17,529 nt of DNA from a bacterium (lineage in GTDB: Bacteria; UBA9089; CG2-30-40-21; SBAY01). Below the pieces are notes generated by a model. That model saw only the letters and a program-made list of their open reading frames with translations. It was not told the origin of the DNA and made no database searches. Shown piece after piece: positions 8,733 through 15,580 of the stretch (position 1 is the stretch's first letter; each line of letters starts with the position of its first letter). A program made the translations under genes and the position numbers. The stretch is taken from the NCBI GenBank assembly GCA_040757115.1, contig JBFLYA010000072.1, forward strand, positions 1 to 17,529. The letters are read 5' to 3'.

Positions 8733-8764
8733 TTTTTTTACCTCCATTTGTTTGGTAATTTAGA

Positions 8765-9252
8765 GTTCTGCAAAACTAAGAAACTGTAGTTTTTAAGCGG
8801 GTATTTAAAACCTCTATTTTTATCAAATTCCTCCAAATATCAAAATGCAAAACTCGTTTATAGTTTATAGTGTATAGTTTATAGTTTAGGGTTTATAGTG
8901 TATAGTTTATAGTGTATAGTTTATAGTCCTTCAACTATCAACTATCAACTATAAACTATCAACTATCTTTGCCAAAGTTCAGTAAAATTATCTTTTTCCT
9001 TTCAGCGTTAAGATACTTGAAGCAAAGATATTACCAGATTCCTCCAACTCTTTGAGAAACCATGCTACTTCCTATTGCTCACCAATTCTTTGAGAAACAC
9101 TATCCTTTGGCAACTTATCGATGAATTCTATAAGTCGCAGAGTGAAGTTATACAATCTTTTCTTGAAGTCCTTTTTGAAATTTGATTTGTAATTTTGCAT
9201 TTTGATATTTAATATTTATTTGCTGTCTCCCCCAAATCCTATTTTGCAGAAC
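8765..9252. mobile_element. Repeat element I1 (GTTCTGCAAAA ends) with a decayed gene
   Basis: A 488-bp unit bounded by gttctgcaaaa (8765-8775) and its inverse ttttgcagaac (9242-9252). It contains runs of tagtttatag-type short repeats (about 8850-8930) followed by their complement (about 8935-8967), and a minus-strand gene remnant (8988-9200). A shorter copy in inverse orientation is I2 (from 14268). No target duplication was found. It fills the gap between the membrane protein operon and rfaE2. Confidence 0.7.
8988..9200 (-). pseudogene. Four-helix-bundle protein (23S rRNA intervening-sequence type), decayed
   Basis: Reading from ATG at 9200 gives MQNYKSNFKKDFKKRLYNF and so on to residue 42 (FIDKLPKDSVSQRIGEQ), a stop at 9074-9072, then in the same frame EVAWFLKELEE, NIFASSILTLKGKR and a final stop at 8990-8988. 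The first part is the N-terminal helix of the S23/four-helix-bundle family and the second is its usual C-terminal helix; the middle of the expected roughly 120-residue protein is deleted. Family members are small bundle proteins first noted in 23S rRNA intervening sequences; their function is poorly known. The match is by remembered family pattern. The gene lies inside element I1, and a further shortened copy is at 14347-14460. Confidence 0.75.
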
Positions 9253-9274
9253 CCTATCGGTAATTAGTTACCAG

Positions 9275-9781
9275 TTACTTATTATATCTCTCAATAATCG
9301 TTTGAATTAAATTAGTGGTTGATTTACCTTTAATTTCTGGAATGGTCAATACTTTTCCACCAGCAGAGGTGACAATTTCTCGACCTTTTATTTCATTTAA
9401 TTGATAATCACCTCCTTTAACTAATACATCGGGAATTAACTCCGAAATTATTCTGACCGGGTCAATCTCTTCAAATATAAGCACATAATCAACGCAAGAT
9501 AAAGCAGAGAGGATATAGGCTCTATCTTCTTGAGGCATCAGAGGTCTTGTATCCCCCTTAATCTTTTTGATAGATTCATCACTATTAATGGCAACAATTA
9601 AAATATCACCATAAGTTTTTGCCTCTTCAAGGTATTTTATATGACCATAATGCAAAATATCAAAACAGCCATTGGTAAAAACTATTTGTTTGTCCTGATT
9701 TTTTAGATCGGATATTATATTTTTTAATTCCTCAAGGGTTTTAATTTTAGTCAAGTTTTTTAATTCTTTCCTGCAATTCAT
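9275..9781 (-). CDS. rfaE2: D-glycero-beta-D-manno-heptose 1-phosphate adenylyltransferase (RfaE2 type)
   Basis: Activates heptose 1-phosphate with ATP, giving the ADP-heptose precursor of the LPS inner core. The 168-residue product has the nucleotidyltransferase fold: VFTNGCFDILHYGH with the HxGH catalytic pair (H44, H47), NSDESIKKIKG with RP at 79-80, DVLVKGGDY near 118-125 and KGKSTTNLI at 151-159, equivalent to the ISTT motif. In E. coli this domain is fused behind the kinase as HldE; here it is a separate gene. The ATG at 9781 overlaps rfaE1 by 35 bp and has little ribosome binding site. A TTG at 9754, within the end of rfaE1 and preceded by aggaaag, would give a 159-residue protein starting TKIKTLEEL after the initiator and may be the true start. 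The gene ends next to element I1. Confidence 0.93.
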   Translation of the reverse strand: MNCRKELKNLTKIKTLEELKNIISDLKNQDKQIVFTNGCFDILHYGHIKYLEEAKTYGDILIVAINSDESIKKIKGDTRPLMPQEDRAYILSALSCVDYVLIFEEIDPVRIISELIPDVLVKGGDYQLNEIKGREIVTSAGGKVLTIPEIKGKSTTNLIQTIIERYNK

Positions 9782-10724
9782 CTATTTTTAATGTTGCGGT
9801 GCCTACTTTTTCGACGACGATTCCCGCAGCACAATTAGATAATCTGGCACAGGTTTTCATATCCAACCCTGCACCTAAAGCCATTGCCATCACCGCTACA
9901 ACCGTATCTCCAGCTCCCGTAACATCATAAACCTCTTTAGCAATCGTTGGGATATGCGTCACATCGCCATTTTGCTCAAATAGAGTCATACCTTCTTCGC
10001 CTCTGGTGATAAGGACTCCTTTAGCTTCTAATTGGGCTAAAATACTTTTGCCAACATTAATCAAAGATTCATCATCAACTATTTTTTTACGGGTTAGAGT
10101 TTCTGCCTCTTTAAGATTAGGGGTGATTACTGTTATTCCTTTGTAACTCAGGAAATGACTTTCTTTGGGGTCAACTATTATTGGTAGATTATATTTTTTA
10201 GTTAGAGGGATAATTTCTTCTAACAATCTTGCATTAATGACCCCTTTACCATAATCAGAGATAACAATACTCTGAATATCTTCGATGACCATTCTACAAA
10301 AACTCAATATTTGTTTACAAACCCATTCATCGATATTAGAGCGTTGTTCGCGGTCAACCCTGACTATTTGTTGGGAATGACCAATAATTCTTGATTTTAA
10401 TGTTGTCGGTCGTTCGCTATCAATCACTACGCCATCAATTTCAATTCCTTTTGCTTTAAAATCTGTAAGTAATTTTTTCCCGGTTCCGTCATCTCCAATT
10501 ACACCAGTGGGATATATTTTCCCTCCTAATGAATAGATGTTATTAATTACATTTCCCGCTCCGCCTGGAGCATAGGTGATTGAAGTTACCTCAACCACAG
10601 GCACTGGCGCCTCAGGTGAAATACGCTCTACTTTACCGTAGATAAATTCATCTATCATCAAATCGCCAATAACTAATATTTTGACACCTTTAAATTTATC
10701 AATCGCCCTGGCTAATTTATCCAT
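9747..10724 (-). CDS. rfaE1: D-glycero-beta-D-manno-heptose-7-phosphate kinase (RfaE1 type)
   Basis: Phosphorylates heptose 7-phosphate at C1, the step before the phosphatase and the adenylyltransferase of the ADP-heptose pathway. The 325-residue protein is a PfkB/ribokinase-family sugar kinase: GDLMIDEFIYG at 20-30, the substrate-binding PGGAGNV at 53-59, SDYGKGV at 156-162, VDPK at 184-187, TPNLKEAE near 201-208, and the anion-hole and catalytic DVTGAGDT at 267-274 with base D273. The start has a strong ribosome binding site (ggaggt) 8 bp upstream. rfaE2 overlaps its 3' end, so the two are translationally linked, probably as a split form of hldE. Transcription likely starts at the promoter at 11000-11028, with element K in the leader. 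Confidence 0.95.
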   Translation of the reverse strand: MDKLARAIDKFKGVKILVIGDLMIDEFIYGKVERISPEAPVPVVEVTSITYAPGGAGNVINNIYSLGGKIYPTGVIGDDGTGKKLLTDFKAKGIEIDGVVIDSERPTTLKSRIIGHSQQIVRVDREQRSNIDEWVCKQILSFCRMVIEDIQSIVISDYGKGVINARLLEEIIPLTKKYNLPIIVDPKESHFLSYKGITVITPNLKEAETLTRKKIVDDESLINVGKSILAQLEAKGVLITRGEEGMTLFEQNGDVTHIPTIAKEVYDVTGAGDTVVAVMAMALGAGLDMKTCARLSNCAAGIVVEKVGTATLKIDELQERIKKLD

Positions 10725-10777
10725 TATTCAAAAACCTCCATCTTTTGTAAGTGTTCAGGATGTAATAAAGGGAAAAG

Positions 10778-10969
10778 GTAACTGTTCACCGCAGAGACAC
10801 AGAGACGCAGAGAAAAAATTAAAAACTATGGACGATACTCATAAATCTGGTTACAATGTGCTATGTATTTCAATGTCTGCATCAATAATCTTTTATGTGC
10901 TCTAATTTATTTCTATGTCTTCTCTGTTCCTCTGCGTCTCTGCGGTAAATTACCCCCCTGAACGGTTAA
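10778..10969. mobile_element. MITE-like element K, TIR GTAACTGTTCA
   Basis: A 192-bp element. The left end gtaactgttcaccgcagag and the right end tgaacggttaa are inverse apart from the last base and one internal base. The arms are of the same cagagacacagagacgcagag type as in A and B, with a different 90-bp centre. No target duplication is seen (flanks gggaaaag and gtgaaacc). It lies in the leader of rfaE1. A worn lone end, gtaagtgttcagg, lies at 10747-10759. Confidence 0.82.
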
Positions 10970-10999
10970 GTGAAACCCTATTCTGTCTATTGTCTTCTA

Positions 11000-11028
11000 A
11001 TTTTATCACAAAGGTTATATTCTGTCAA
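11000..11028 (-). promoter_or_regulatory. Sigma-70-type promoter for rfaE1-rfaE2
   Basis: On the minus strand: TTGACA (11028-11023), a 17-nt spacer, TAAAAT (11005-11000). It is placed to drive rfaE1, with about 270 nt of leader that includes element K. The region 11029-11118 also faces ubiD on the plus strand; a TTGACA at 11050-11055 there has no convincing -10 partner, so the ubiD promoter is left unassigned. Confidence 0.75.
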
Positions 11029-11118
11029 CAAAATTTTACTTGACCGATTTTGACAACAGGCAGTCACTCTAAAGATTTCTTGTTTAAATGTCGATAAAAG
11101 AATAAGAGGGTTTTAACA

Positions 11119-12570
11119 ATGGCATATAAATCTTTTCAGGAATTTATACAAGAACTTGAAAGAATAGGAGAATTAAAACGGATAAAGAGTAAAGTTAGTC
11201 CTATATTAGAAATTACCGAGATTACAGATAGATTCTGTAAAAATCAGGGGCCGGCGTTACTATTTGAGCAAGTAGATGGGGCTTTAATTCCTGTTGTTAC
11301 AAATGCTTATGGCTCAATGGAAAGAATGGCATTGGCTTTAGGGGTAGAAAATCTCAATAAAATAGTTACTGAGATTGAAAATCTTATAAATACCGAAGTT
11401 CCAGATAATTTAATAGATAAACTTAAATTAATTCCTAAAGTATCTCAATTTGCCTCATTCATTCCTAAGAAAGTATCAGCAGGACTTTGCAAAGAAATAA
11501 TTATTGATAATCCTGATTTGAGCATTTTACCTATATTAAAATGCTGGCCTGAAGATGGAGGTAAGTTTATTACCCTGCCTATTGTTATTACTAAAAATCC
11601 CAGAACAGGTATCCGTAATCTGGGGATGTATAGAATGCAGGTGTATGATTCAAAGACTACAGGTATGCATTGGCATCCACATAAAGTTGGGGCAAAACAC
11701 TTTCAATTATATAAAGAAGTCGGAGAAAAGATGCCTGTTGCTGTTTGTTTAGGTGGTGACCCGGCAATTACTTATGCCGCCACTGCCCCTTTACCAGAAG
11801 AAATAGATGAATTGCTATTTGCTGGATTTTTACGAAAAAAACCTGTAGAAATTACCCAATGTCAAACAATTGATTTAGAAATTCCTGCTGACTCAGAGAT
11901 AGTCTTAGAAGGTTATGTTGACCCTACGGAAGAATTGCGACTTGAAGGACCTTTTGGTGACCATACAGGCTATTACTCACTTCCAGAAAAATATCCGGTA
12001 TTTCATCTGACCTGTATCACACATCGAAAAAATCCTATTTATCCAGCAACCATTGTTGGTAAACCACCTATGGAAGATTGTTTTATGGCTAAAGCCACAG
12101 AACGAATATTTTTACCTTTGATAAAACTCATATTCCCAGAAATAATAGACATAAATTTACCCATTGAAGGGGTATTTCATAATTTAGCCTTTGTCTCAAT
12201 TAAAAAAAGTTACCCTGGTCATGCCAAAAAGGTAATGCATGGTTTATGGGGATTAGGACAATTGATGTTCACGAAAATAATTGTTGTTTTGGATGAAGAT
12301 GTAGATGTCCAGAATTTGCAAGAGGTTATCTGGCGTATTGGAAATAATGTTGACCCCAAGCGTGATTTTATCTTTGTTGAGGGACCTGTTGATACCTTAA
12401 ATCATGCCGCTCCTTATCCAGGATTAGGCTCTAAAGTCGGCATTGATGCTACTAAAAAATCTAAAGAAGAAGGTTTTATGAGAGAATGGCCGCAAGATAT
12501 AAAGATGTCAAAGGAAGTAAAAAGAAAAATAGATAGTATCTGGGGAGAGATGGTAATCAGTAAGTGGTGA
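11119..12570 (+). CDS. ubiD: UbiD-family prenylated-FMN decarboxylase
   Basis: A reversible decarboxylase acting on an aromatic or unsaturated acid with prenylated FMN as cofactor; family members serve quinone synthesis or aromatic acid breakdown. The 483-residue product has family length. The N-terminal region begins SFQEFIQELERIGELKRI. The cofactor and metal region has LGMYRMQVYD (R172) and GMHWHPHK at 182-189. GGDPAITYAATAPLP (212-226) and LEGPFGDHTGYYS (275-287) are hallmarks; E276 and D281 with R172 form the expected catalytic trio. The C-terminal part contains SYPGHAKKVMHGLWGLGQL and a terminal GLGSKVGIDATKK. The start has a good ribosome binding site (aagaggg, 8 nt spacing). The UbiX partner is encoded downstream, past one inserted gene. 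The substrate cannot be told from sequence. Confidence 0.93.
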   Translation: MAYKSFQEFIQELERIGELKRIKSKVSPILEITEITDRFCKNQGPALLFEQVDGALIPVVTNAYGSMERMALALGVENLNKIVTEIENLINTEVPDNLIDKLKLIPKVSQFASFIPKKVSAGLCKEIIIDNPDLSILPILKCWPEDGGKFITLPIVITKNPRTGIRNLGMYRMQVYDSKTTGMHWHPHKVGAKHFQLYKEVGEKMPVAVCLGGDPAITYAATAPLPEEIDELLFAGFLRKKPVEITQCQTIDLEIPADSEIVLEGYVDPTEELRLEGPFGDHTGYYSLPEKYPVFHLTCITHRKNPIYPATIVGKPPMEDCFMAKATERIFLPLIKLIFPEIIDINLPIEGVFHNLAFVSIKKSYPGHAKKVMHGLWGLGQLMFTKIIVVLDEDVDVQNLQEVIWRIGNNVDPKRDFIFVEGPVDTLNHAAPYPGLGSKVGIDATKKSKEEGFMREWPQDIKMSKEVKRKIDSIWGEMVISKW

Positions 12571-12572
12571 GG

Positions 12573-12583
12573 TGAACGGTTAC
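12573..12583. repeat. Lone element end (tgaacggttac) after ubiD
   Basis: An exact inverse copy of the GTAACCGTTCA end lies 2 bp after the ubiD stop, with no partner end or arm sequence around it. It could be a relic of an excised or recombined element, or chance. Confidence 0.45.
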
Positions 12584-12603
12584 CTGTTTTCATCATTTTT
12601 TAG

Positions 12604-12633
12604 TTGACAGAGCCTTTAATTCTGTGATAAAAT
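12604..12633 (+). promoter_or_regulatory. Sigma-70-type promoter for the MNT-HEPN gene
   Basis: TTGACA (12604-12609), an 18-nt spacer and TAAAAT (12628-12633), about 30 bp before the start codon. The tgtga-TAAAAT context matches the rfaE promoter. It implies that the gene is transcribed independently of ubiD. Confidence 0.75.
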
Positions 12634-12662
12634 AAATCAAGAATAAAAAGAGGAATCATAAC

Positions 12663-13349
12663 TTGAAATTAAATAAAGAATTTTCTAATCAAATAAAGTC
12701 TCTATTACTTAAATACGACCCTGATATAGTAGAAATCATACAATTTGGAAGTTCTGTCTATGGTCTTAAGTATGCAAGAGATTTAGACTTATTAATATTT
12801 ACTAAAAAAAAGAAGGGCTACGGAGGTTATTTAGATGCTCTTTCAAACTTAAATTTCCCATACTGGATTGATATTATAGTCAATAGAATTGATGAGTCAT
12901 TAGATGGATTAGCTAATGCAGTGTTAGTTTTTAATAAAATTTTATATGGGGATGGGAGGTATTTAATGGAAGCGACTAAGGATACCAATAAGCCAAACTA
13001 TAAAGAAGCAAAAGCAGAATTGAAAAATGCGAAAGATATCCTGAAATTAGGATTAGAGATTAAAGAAAAATTAAGGAAAGAGCACTTTTTCAGAAATGCT
13101 TTCAATAGTTTATTTCATGCTGTAAGATTTGCTTCAAGGGTATATTTATCTACTGATGAAAAGAGATGGGGTGAACTTAAAAAGAGACTCCCTAATCCAT
13201 ATCAAAAAGAATTTGAAAATTATATATCCACCTTACATATAAAATATTTCTATGATGGAAACTATCCAAAAGATAAAGTAAAAGAGGAGTTTGAAATCTG
13301 GTATAATAAAGTTAAAGACTATATTGAAAATCTACAGAAACAAAGCTAA
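12663..13349 (+). CDS. Fused minimal nucleotidyltransferase-HEPN domain protein
   Basis: A 228-residue protein with two domains. The N-terminal minimal nucleotidyltransferase (about 1-100) has GSSVYG with G29-S30, the metal pair D40 and D42 in ARDLDLLIF, and a third acid D70 in YWIDIIV, so a complete active site. The C-terminal HEPN-like helical domain (about 115-225) has FFRNAFNSLFHAVRFASR at 142-159 and FENYISTLHIKYFYDGNYP further on, like the YxxFHAAR-type helix of this fold. The usual RNase motif (R, 4-6 residues, H) is not evident. MNT and HEPN are commonly separate antitoxin and toxin genes; here they are joined. The start is TTG with AGAGG 9 nt upstream, and it has its own promoter. 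It sits between ubiD and ubiX without obvious metabolic connection and looks like an inserted accessory gene. Confidence 0.82.
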   Translation: MKLNKEFSNQIKSLLLKYDPDIVEIIQFGSSVYGLKYARDLDLLIFTKKKKGYGGYLDALSNLNFPYWIDIIVNRIDESLDGLANAVLVFNKILYGDGRYLMEATKDTNKPNYKEAKAELKNAKDILKLGLEIKEKLRKEHFFRNAFNSLFHAVRFASRVYLSTDEKRWGELKKRLPNPYQKEFENYISTLHIKYFYDGNYPKDKVKEEFEIWYNKVKDYIENLQKQS

Positions 13350-13390
13350 AATGAGGATAGATAGGACTCACCTATGAAAAGGGTTTGTAA

Positions 13391-13996
13391 ATGAAGATAA
13401 TTGTTGCTATTACCGGAGCAAGTGGAATTATCTATGCGAAAAGATTACTTGAATTACTTGTTCAACAAAAGCAAATAGAGATTGTTCTTACTCTATCTAA
13501 AAATTCTATTCTTACTATTGAAGACGAGTTAAATTTAAAAGTAGATTTAAAAAATTTTAAACCTGAAGATTTGCTGGGGAAAGAAGGAAAATCTATAAGT
13601 TATTTTCATTATGAAGATTTAAGCCCTGATTTTATAAGTGGTTCAAATTATTTTGATGCATTTGTGATTATTCCTTGTAGTATGGGGACATTAAGCCGAA
13701 TTGCGGCTGGGTTATCAGATAATCTTATCGGACGCACCGCAGATGTTGCTTTAAAAGAACAACGCAAATTTATTCTTGTGCCACGAGAAACCCCTTTAAA
13801 TTACATCCACCTGCGAAATATGTTAGAACTCGTCCAGGCAGGTGCTGTAATCCTACCTGCCTGCCCGGGTTTTTACCATCACCCAAAAACAATAAATGAT
13901 TTAGTTGATTTTCTTGTTTCGAGGGTTTTAGACCATTTAGGAATAAAAACTAATGTCGTCATTAAGTGGAAAAATCCGCAAAATAATACAGAATGA
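13391..13996 (+). CDS. ubiX: Flavin prenyltransferase UbiX
   Basis: Joins a dimethylallyl group to FMN, giving the prenylated FMN that UbiD needs. The 201-residue protein has family length. It opens with IIVAITGASGIIYAKRLLE (GASG at 9-12, FMN phosphate binding). It has IIPCSMGTLSRIAAGLSDNLI at 93-113 (start I93, end I113), then ADVALKEQRKFILVPRETPL with R132-E-T-P, HLRNMLELVQAGAVILPACPGFYHHPKT (start H140, end T167), and a C-terminal DFLVSRVLDHLGI helix. The start is an ATG with aaggg 7 bp upstream; it lies 41 bp after the MNT-HEPN gene. Together with ubiD it forms a working pair. The tail after DHLGIKTNVVIKW is slightly longer than needed. Element H begins 12 bp past the stop. Confidence 0.95.
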   Translation: MKIIVAITGASGIIYAKRLLELLVQQKQIEIVLTLSKNSILTIEDELNLKVDLKNFKPEDLLGKEGKSISYFHYEDLSPDFISGSNYFDAFVIIPCSMGTLSRIAAGLSDNLIGRTADVALKEQRKFILVPRETPLNYIHLRNMLELVQAGAVILPACPGFYHHPKTINDLVDFLVSRVLDHLGIKTNVVIKWKNPQNNTE

Positions 13997-14267
13997 TTAA
14001 TTTTATTCGTAACTATTCAGCCACTGATTGACACGGATGAGCACGGATAAATAGCAGAAATCAGAGGGCAGAGGGCAGAAGGCAGAGGACAGATGAGAAA
14101 TGGGGAAACGGAGAAAGGGAGAAACGGAGAAGGAGAGGAGACACGAGGCACTATACCTGAATTTTCAGCCATCAGCCATCACCCTAATTACGGACACGGA
14201 AAACGGACACGGATTACGAATTTTGGTGGTGTCTTAATCTAGCATAAAGGTTAAAATAGTGTATAGG

Positions 14268-14640
14268 GTTCTGCAAAATAGGATTTGAGGGAGACAACAA
14301 ATAAATATCAAATATCAAATATTAAATATCAAATATAAATATCAAAATGCAAAATTACAAATCAAATTTCAAAGAGGAAGTAGCAGGGTTTCTCAAAGAG
14401 TTGGAGGAATTTGGTAATATCTTTGCTTCAAGTATTTTAACGCTGAAAGGAAAGAGATAATTTTACTGAACTTTGGCAAATTTGCAAATTCTCTGAAAAA
14501 CTTAAAACTAAAAGCGTAAAACCCAAAACCGTTGATAGTTTAGAGTTGATAGTTTAGAGTTGATAGTTGATAGTTGATAGTTGAAGGACTATAAACCATA
14601 AACCATAAACTATAAACGAGTTTTGCATTTTGCTCTTTGG
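14268..14640. mobile_element. Repeat element I2, inverse copy of I1
   Basis: Begins gttctgcaaaa at 14268 and follows I1 in inverse orientation: gagggagacaacaaataaa, the aatatc-rich part, the four-helix-bundle remnant, then gttgatagttgatag-type repeats and ataaaccataaac runs, and finally a cgagttttgcattttg stretch. The far end has lost the terminal repeat seen in I1, so the right boundary near 14640 is approximate. It lies inside J. Confidence 0.7.
14347..14460 (+). pseudogene. Shortened four-helix-bundle gene remnant in I2
   Basis: An unbroken 37-codon frame: MQNYKSNF, then directly EEVAGFLKELEE and NIFASSILTLKGKR, stop TAA at 14458-14460. Compared with the I1 copy it has lost the first helix as well, leaving the start of the gene fused in frame to the last helix. 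It is too short to form the bundle. Whether it is translated is unknown. Confidence 0.6.
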
Positions 14641-14753
14641 AGAAAATCCCTTTTGGACACCAAATCTGCATAGATTTCACTATTAGAGTTATTTTCAGAC
14701 ACCACCCGAATTTTCAGTGTTTCATCTGTGTCCATCTGTGGCTGAATAGTTAT

Positions 14754-14912
14754 GCAGACTTATTTAGAGCGGTTATTAACTGGAAGTTTACATAGGATAA
14801 TACCCATAAATAAGGCATGAGAATAATCGTTCCGTTAGGAACATAATATCGGTAGGAATAGATAGACAAATCAATCAGTTCCGTAGGAACGATATATTGG
14901 TAGAAAATTTAT
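14754..14912. repeat. Gene-free gap with paired GTTCCGTAGGAAC repeats
   Basis: Between H and E' there is no gene. Two copies of a roughly 26-bp unit lie 49 bp apart, 14829-14855 and 14878-14903. Each begins with a palindrome (gttccgttaggaac, gttccgtaggaac) and continues with a ...atatcggtag or atattggtag tail. Function unknown; they may be small palindromic repeat units. Confidence 0.65.
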
Positions 14913-14972
14913 CCACCTGTGCGATTAGACTAATTCATCGCAGAGACGCAAAGGAAAAATAAATGTGAAATG

Positions 14973-15298
14973 GTAACTATTCACCCTGTAGGAAAGTAGG
15001 AGAGTAGGGAAGTAGGAAAGGGAAAGAAAATGAAAATGAATGAGAAGTTAGATGATTTAGACAACTTGTAGTATGGCAAAAAAACCATCATTTAGTGATA
15101 AGAACATACGAAATAACCAAAAACTTCCCCACTGAAGAAAAATATGGATTGGTGCAACAGATGTGCACAGCGGCTGTTTCTATTTCAGCAAATATTGCAG
15201 ATCAATTAAGAGTAAAATAGTATGAAGTATTTTCCCCCTTTCCTACTTCCTACTTCCTACTTCCTGCTTGCTTGGTATTTGGTATGCTGAATAGTTAC
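14973..15298. mobile_element. MITE-like element G, TIR GTAACTATTCA, 8-bp target duplication
   Basis: A 326-bp element with a perfect 11-bp inverted repeat at its ends. Exact GTGAAATG copies flank it at 14965-14972 and 15299-15306. In the uninterrupted element E the corresponding site occurs once (gtcaaatg, one base changed). Subterminal parts are ggaaagtaggag repeats and the complementary tcctacttcc repeats. The centre is a four-helix-bundle gene remnant. Confidence 0.92.
15030..15220 (+). pseudogene. Frameshifted N-terminal half of a four-helix-bundle protein gene in G
   Basis: From ATG 15030 the frame reads MKMNEKLDDLDNL and then meets a TAG. From 15071 a second frame reads VWQKNHHLVIRTYEITKNF, then PTEEKYGLVQQM and AAVSISANIADQLRVK to a stop at 15218-15220. 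Joined by one shift these form the N-terminal helices of the S23/four-helix-bundle family (DL-x-VWQK-x-H-x-L, FP-x-EE-x-YGL, AA-V-SI-x-ANIA are its usual marks). The C-terminal half is absent. It belongs to a different subgroup from the I1/I2 remnants, which start FKKRLYNFTLRLIEF. Confidence 0.78.
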
Positions 15299-15430
15299 GT
15301 GAAATGTAAAATAGGAAATGAAAAATGGGAAATTTTAGTACTTCGCAAGACTCATTACCTTTCAGTTATACATTTTCATTGGACATTTCTCATTTTACAT
15401 TATCCATTTTACATTTAACCGCACAGGTCG

Positions 15431-15580
15431 AAAAGATTTGTAGTGCGAGACTTTAGCCTCGCTTCTGGCAAGCAATGGTTCGCACTACATTTATCGAATG
15501 TCACAGGTTAATTCGTGTCCATTTGTGGCTAATTTCTCTAATTCTCTGTGAACTATGTGCCTCTGTGGCTGAACGGTTAC
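15431..15580. mobile_element. Partial inverse copy of element C (C')
   Basis: Read on the minus strand from 15580, this matches the left 164 bp of element C: gtaaccgttcagccacag, the cacagag arm, then aattaacctgtg, unit F, and the actacaaatctttt junction where E is attached. The other half of C is missing; beyond E' the sequence is unrelated. Its terminal tgaacggttac abuts the transposase fragment at 15581. Confidence 0.85.

Larger units (their letters stand above)
14225..14706. mobile_element. Element J, TIR GGTGGTGTCT, 8-bp target duplication
   Basis: Ends are ggtggtgtct (14225-14234) and agacaccacc (14697-14706), a perfect 10-bp inverted repeat. Exact CGAATTTT copies flank it at 14217-14224 and 14707-14714. 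It lies within H and contains element I2. The 482-bp unit carries no complete transposase gene. This terminal repeat differs from the GTAAC and CSACC families. Confidence 0.85.
14009..14753. mobile_element. MITE-like element H, TIR GTAACTATTCAGCCAC, containing J and I2
   Basis: The left end gtaactattcagccac (14009-14024) is matched in reverse by gtggctgaatagttat ending at 14753, one mismatch at the tip; complementary sequence continues inward (gacacggatga against the inverse of catctgtgtcc). The inner left part holds purine-rich repeats such as gagggcagagggcagaagg. It has been split by element J. No target duplication remains around H. Confidence 0.75.
14913..15430. mobile_element. Element E', second copy of E, split by element G
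   Basis: 14913-14972 and 15307-15430 together reproduce element E with a few changes (about 184 bp without the insert). Ends are ccacctgtgcgatta and taaccgcacaggtcg. No duplication flanks it: the left neighbour is aaatttat and the right aaaagatt. The right neighbour is the inverse of the sequence left of E in element C, so this E copy has the opposite orientation relative to its host element. Confidence 0.85.

Noticed and set aside
8107-8763. Plus-strand ORF of 218 codons opposite the membrane protein gene
   Set aside because: It is antisense to a gene with a good ribosome binding site and operon position, is rich in serine and asparagine in the manner of antisense frames, and has no domain features.
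8765-9252. 23S rRNA intervening sequence
   Set aside because: A four-helix-bundle remnant is present, but no rRNA sequence flanks it; the neighbours are a membrane protein gene and rfaE2.
11050-11078. Promoter for ubiD from TTGACA at 11050
   Set aside because: No -10 hexamer better than three of six matches lies at suitable spacing, so no promoter is claimed.
14973-15298. Diversity-generating retroelement (avd-like remnant)
   Set aside because: The four-helix-bundle remnant resembles avd-type proteins in general, but no reverse transcriptase, template repeat or variable repeat is present.
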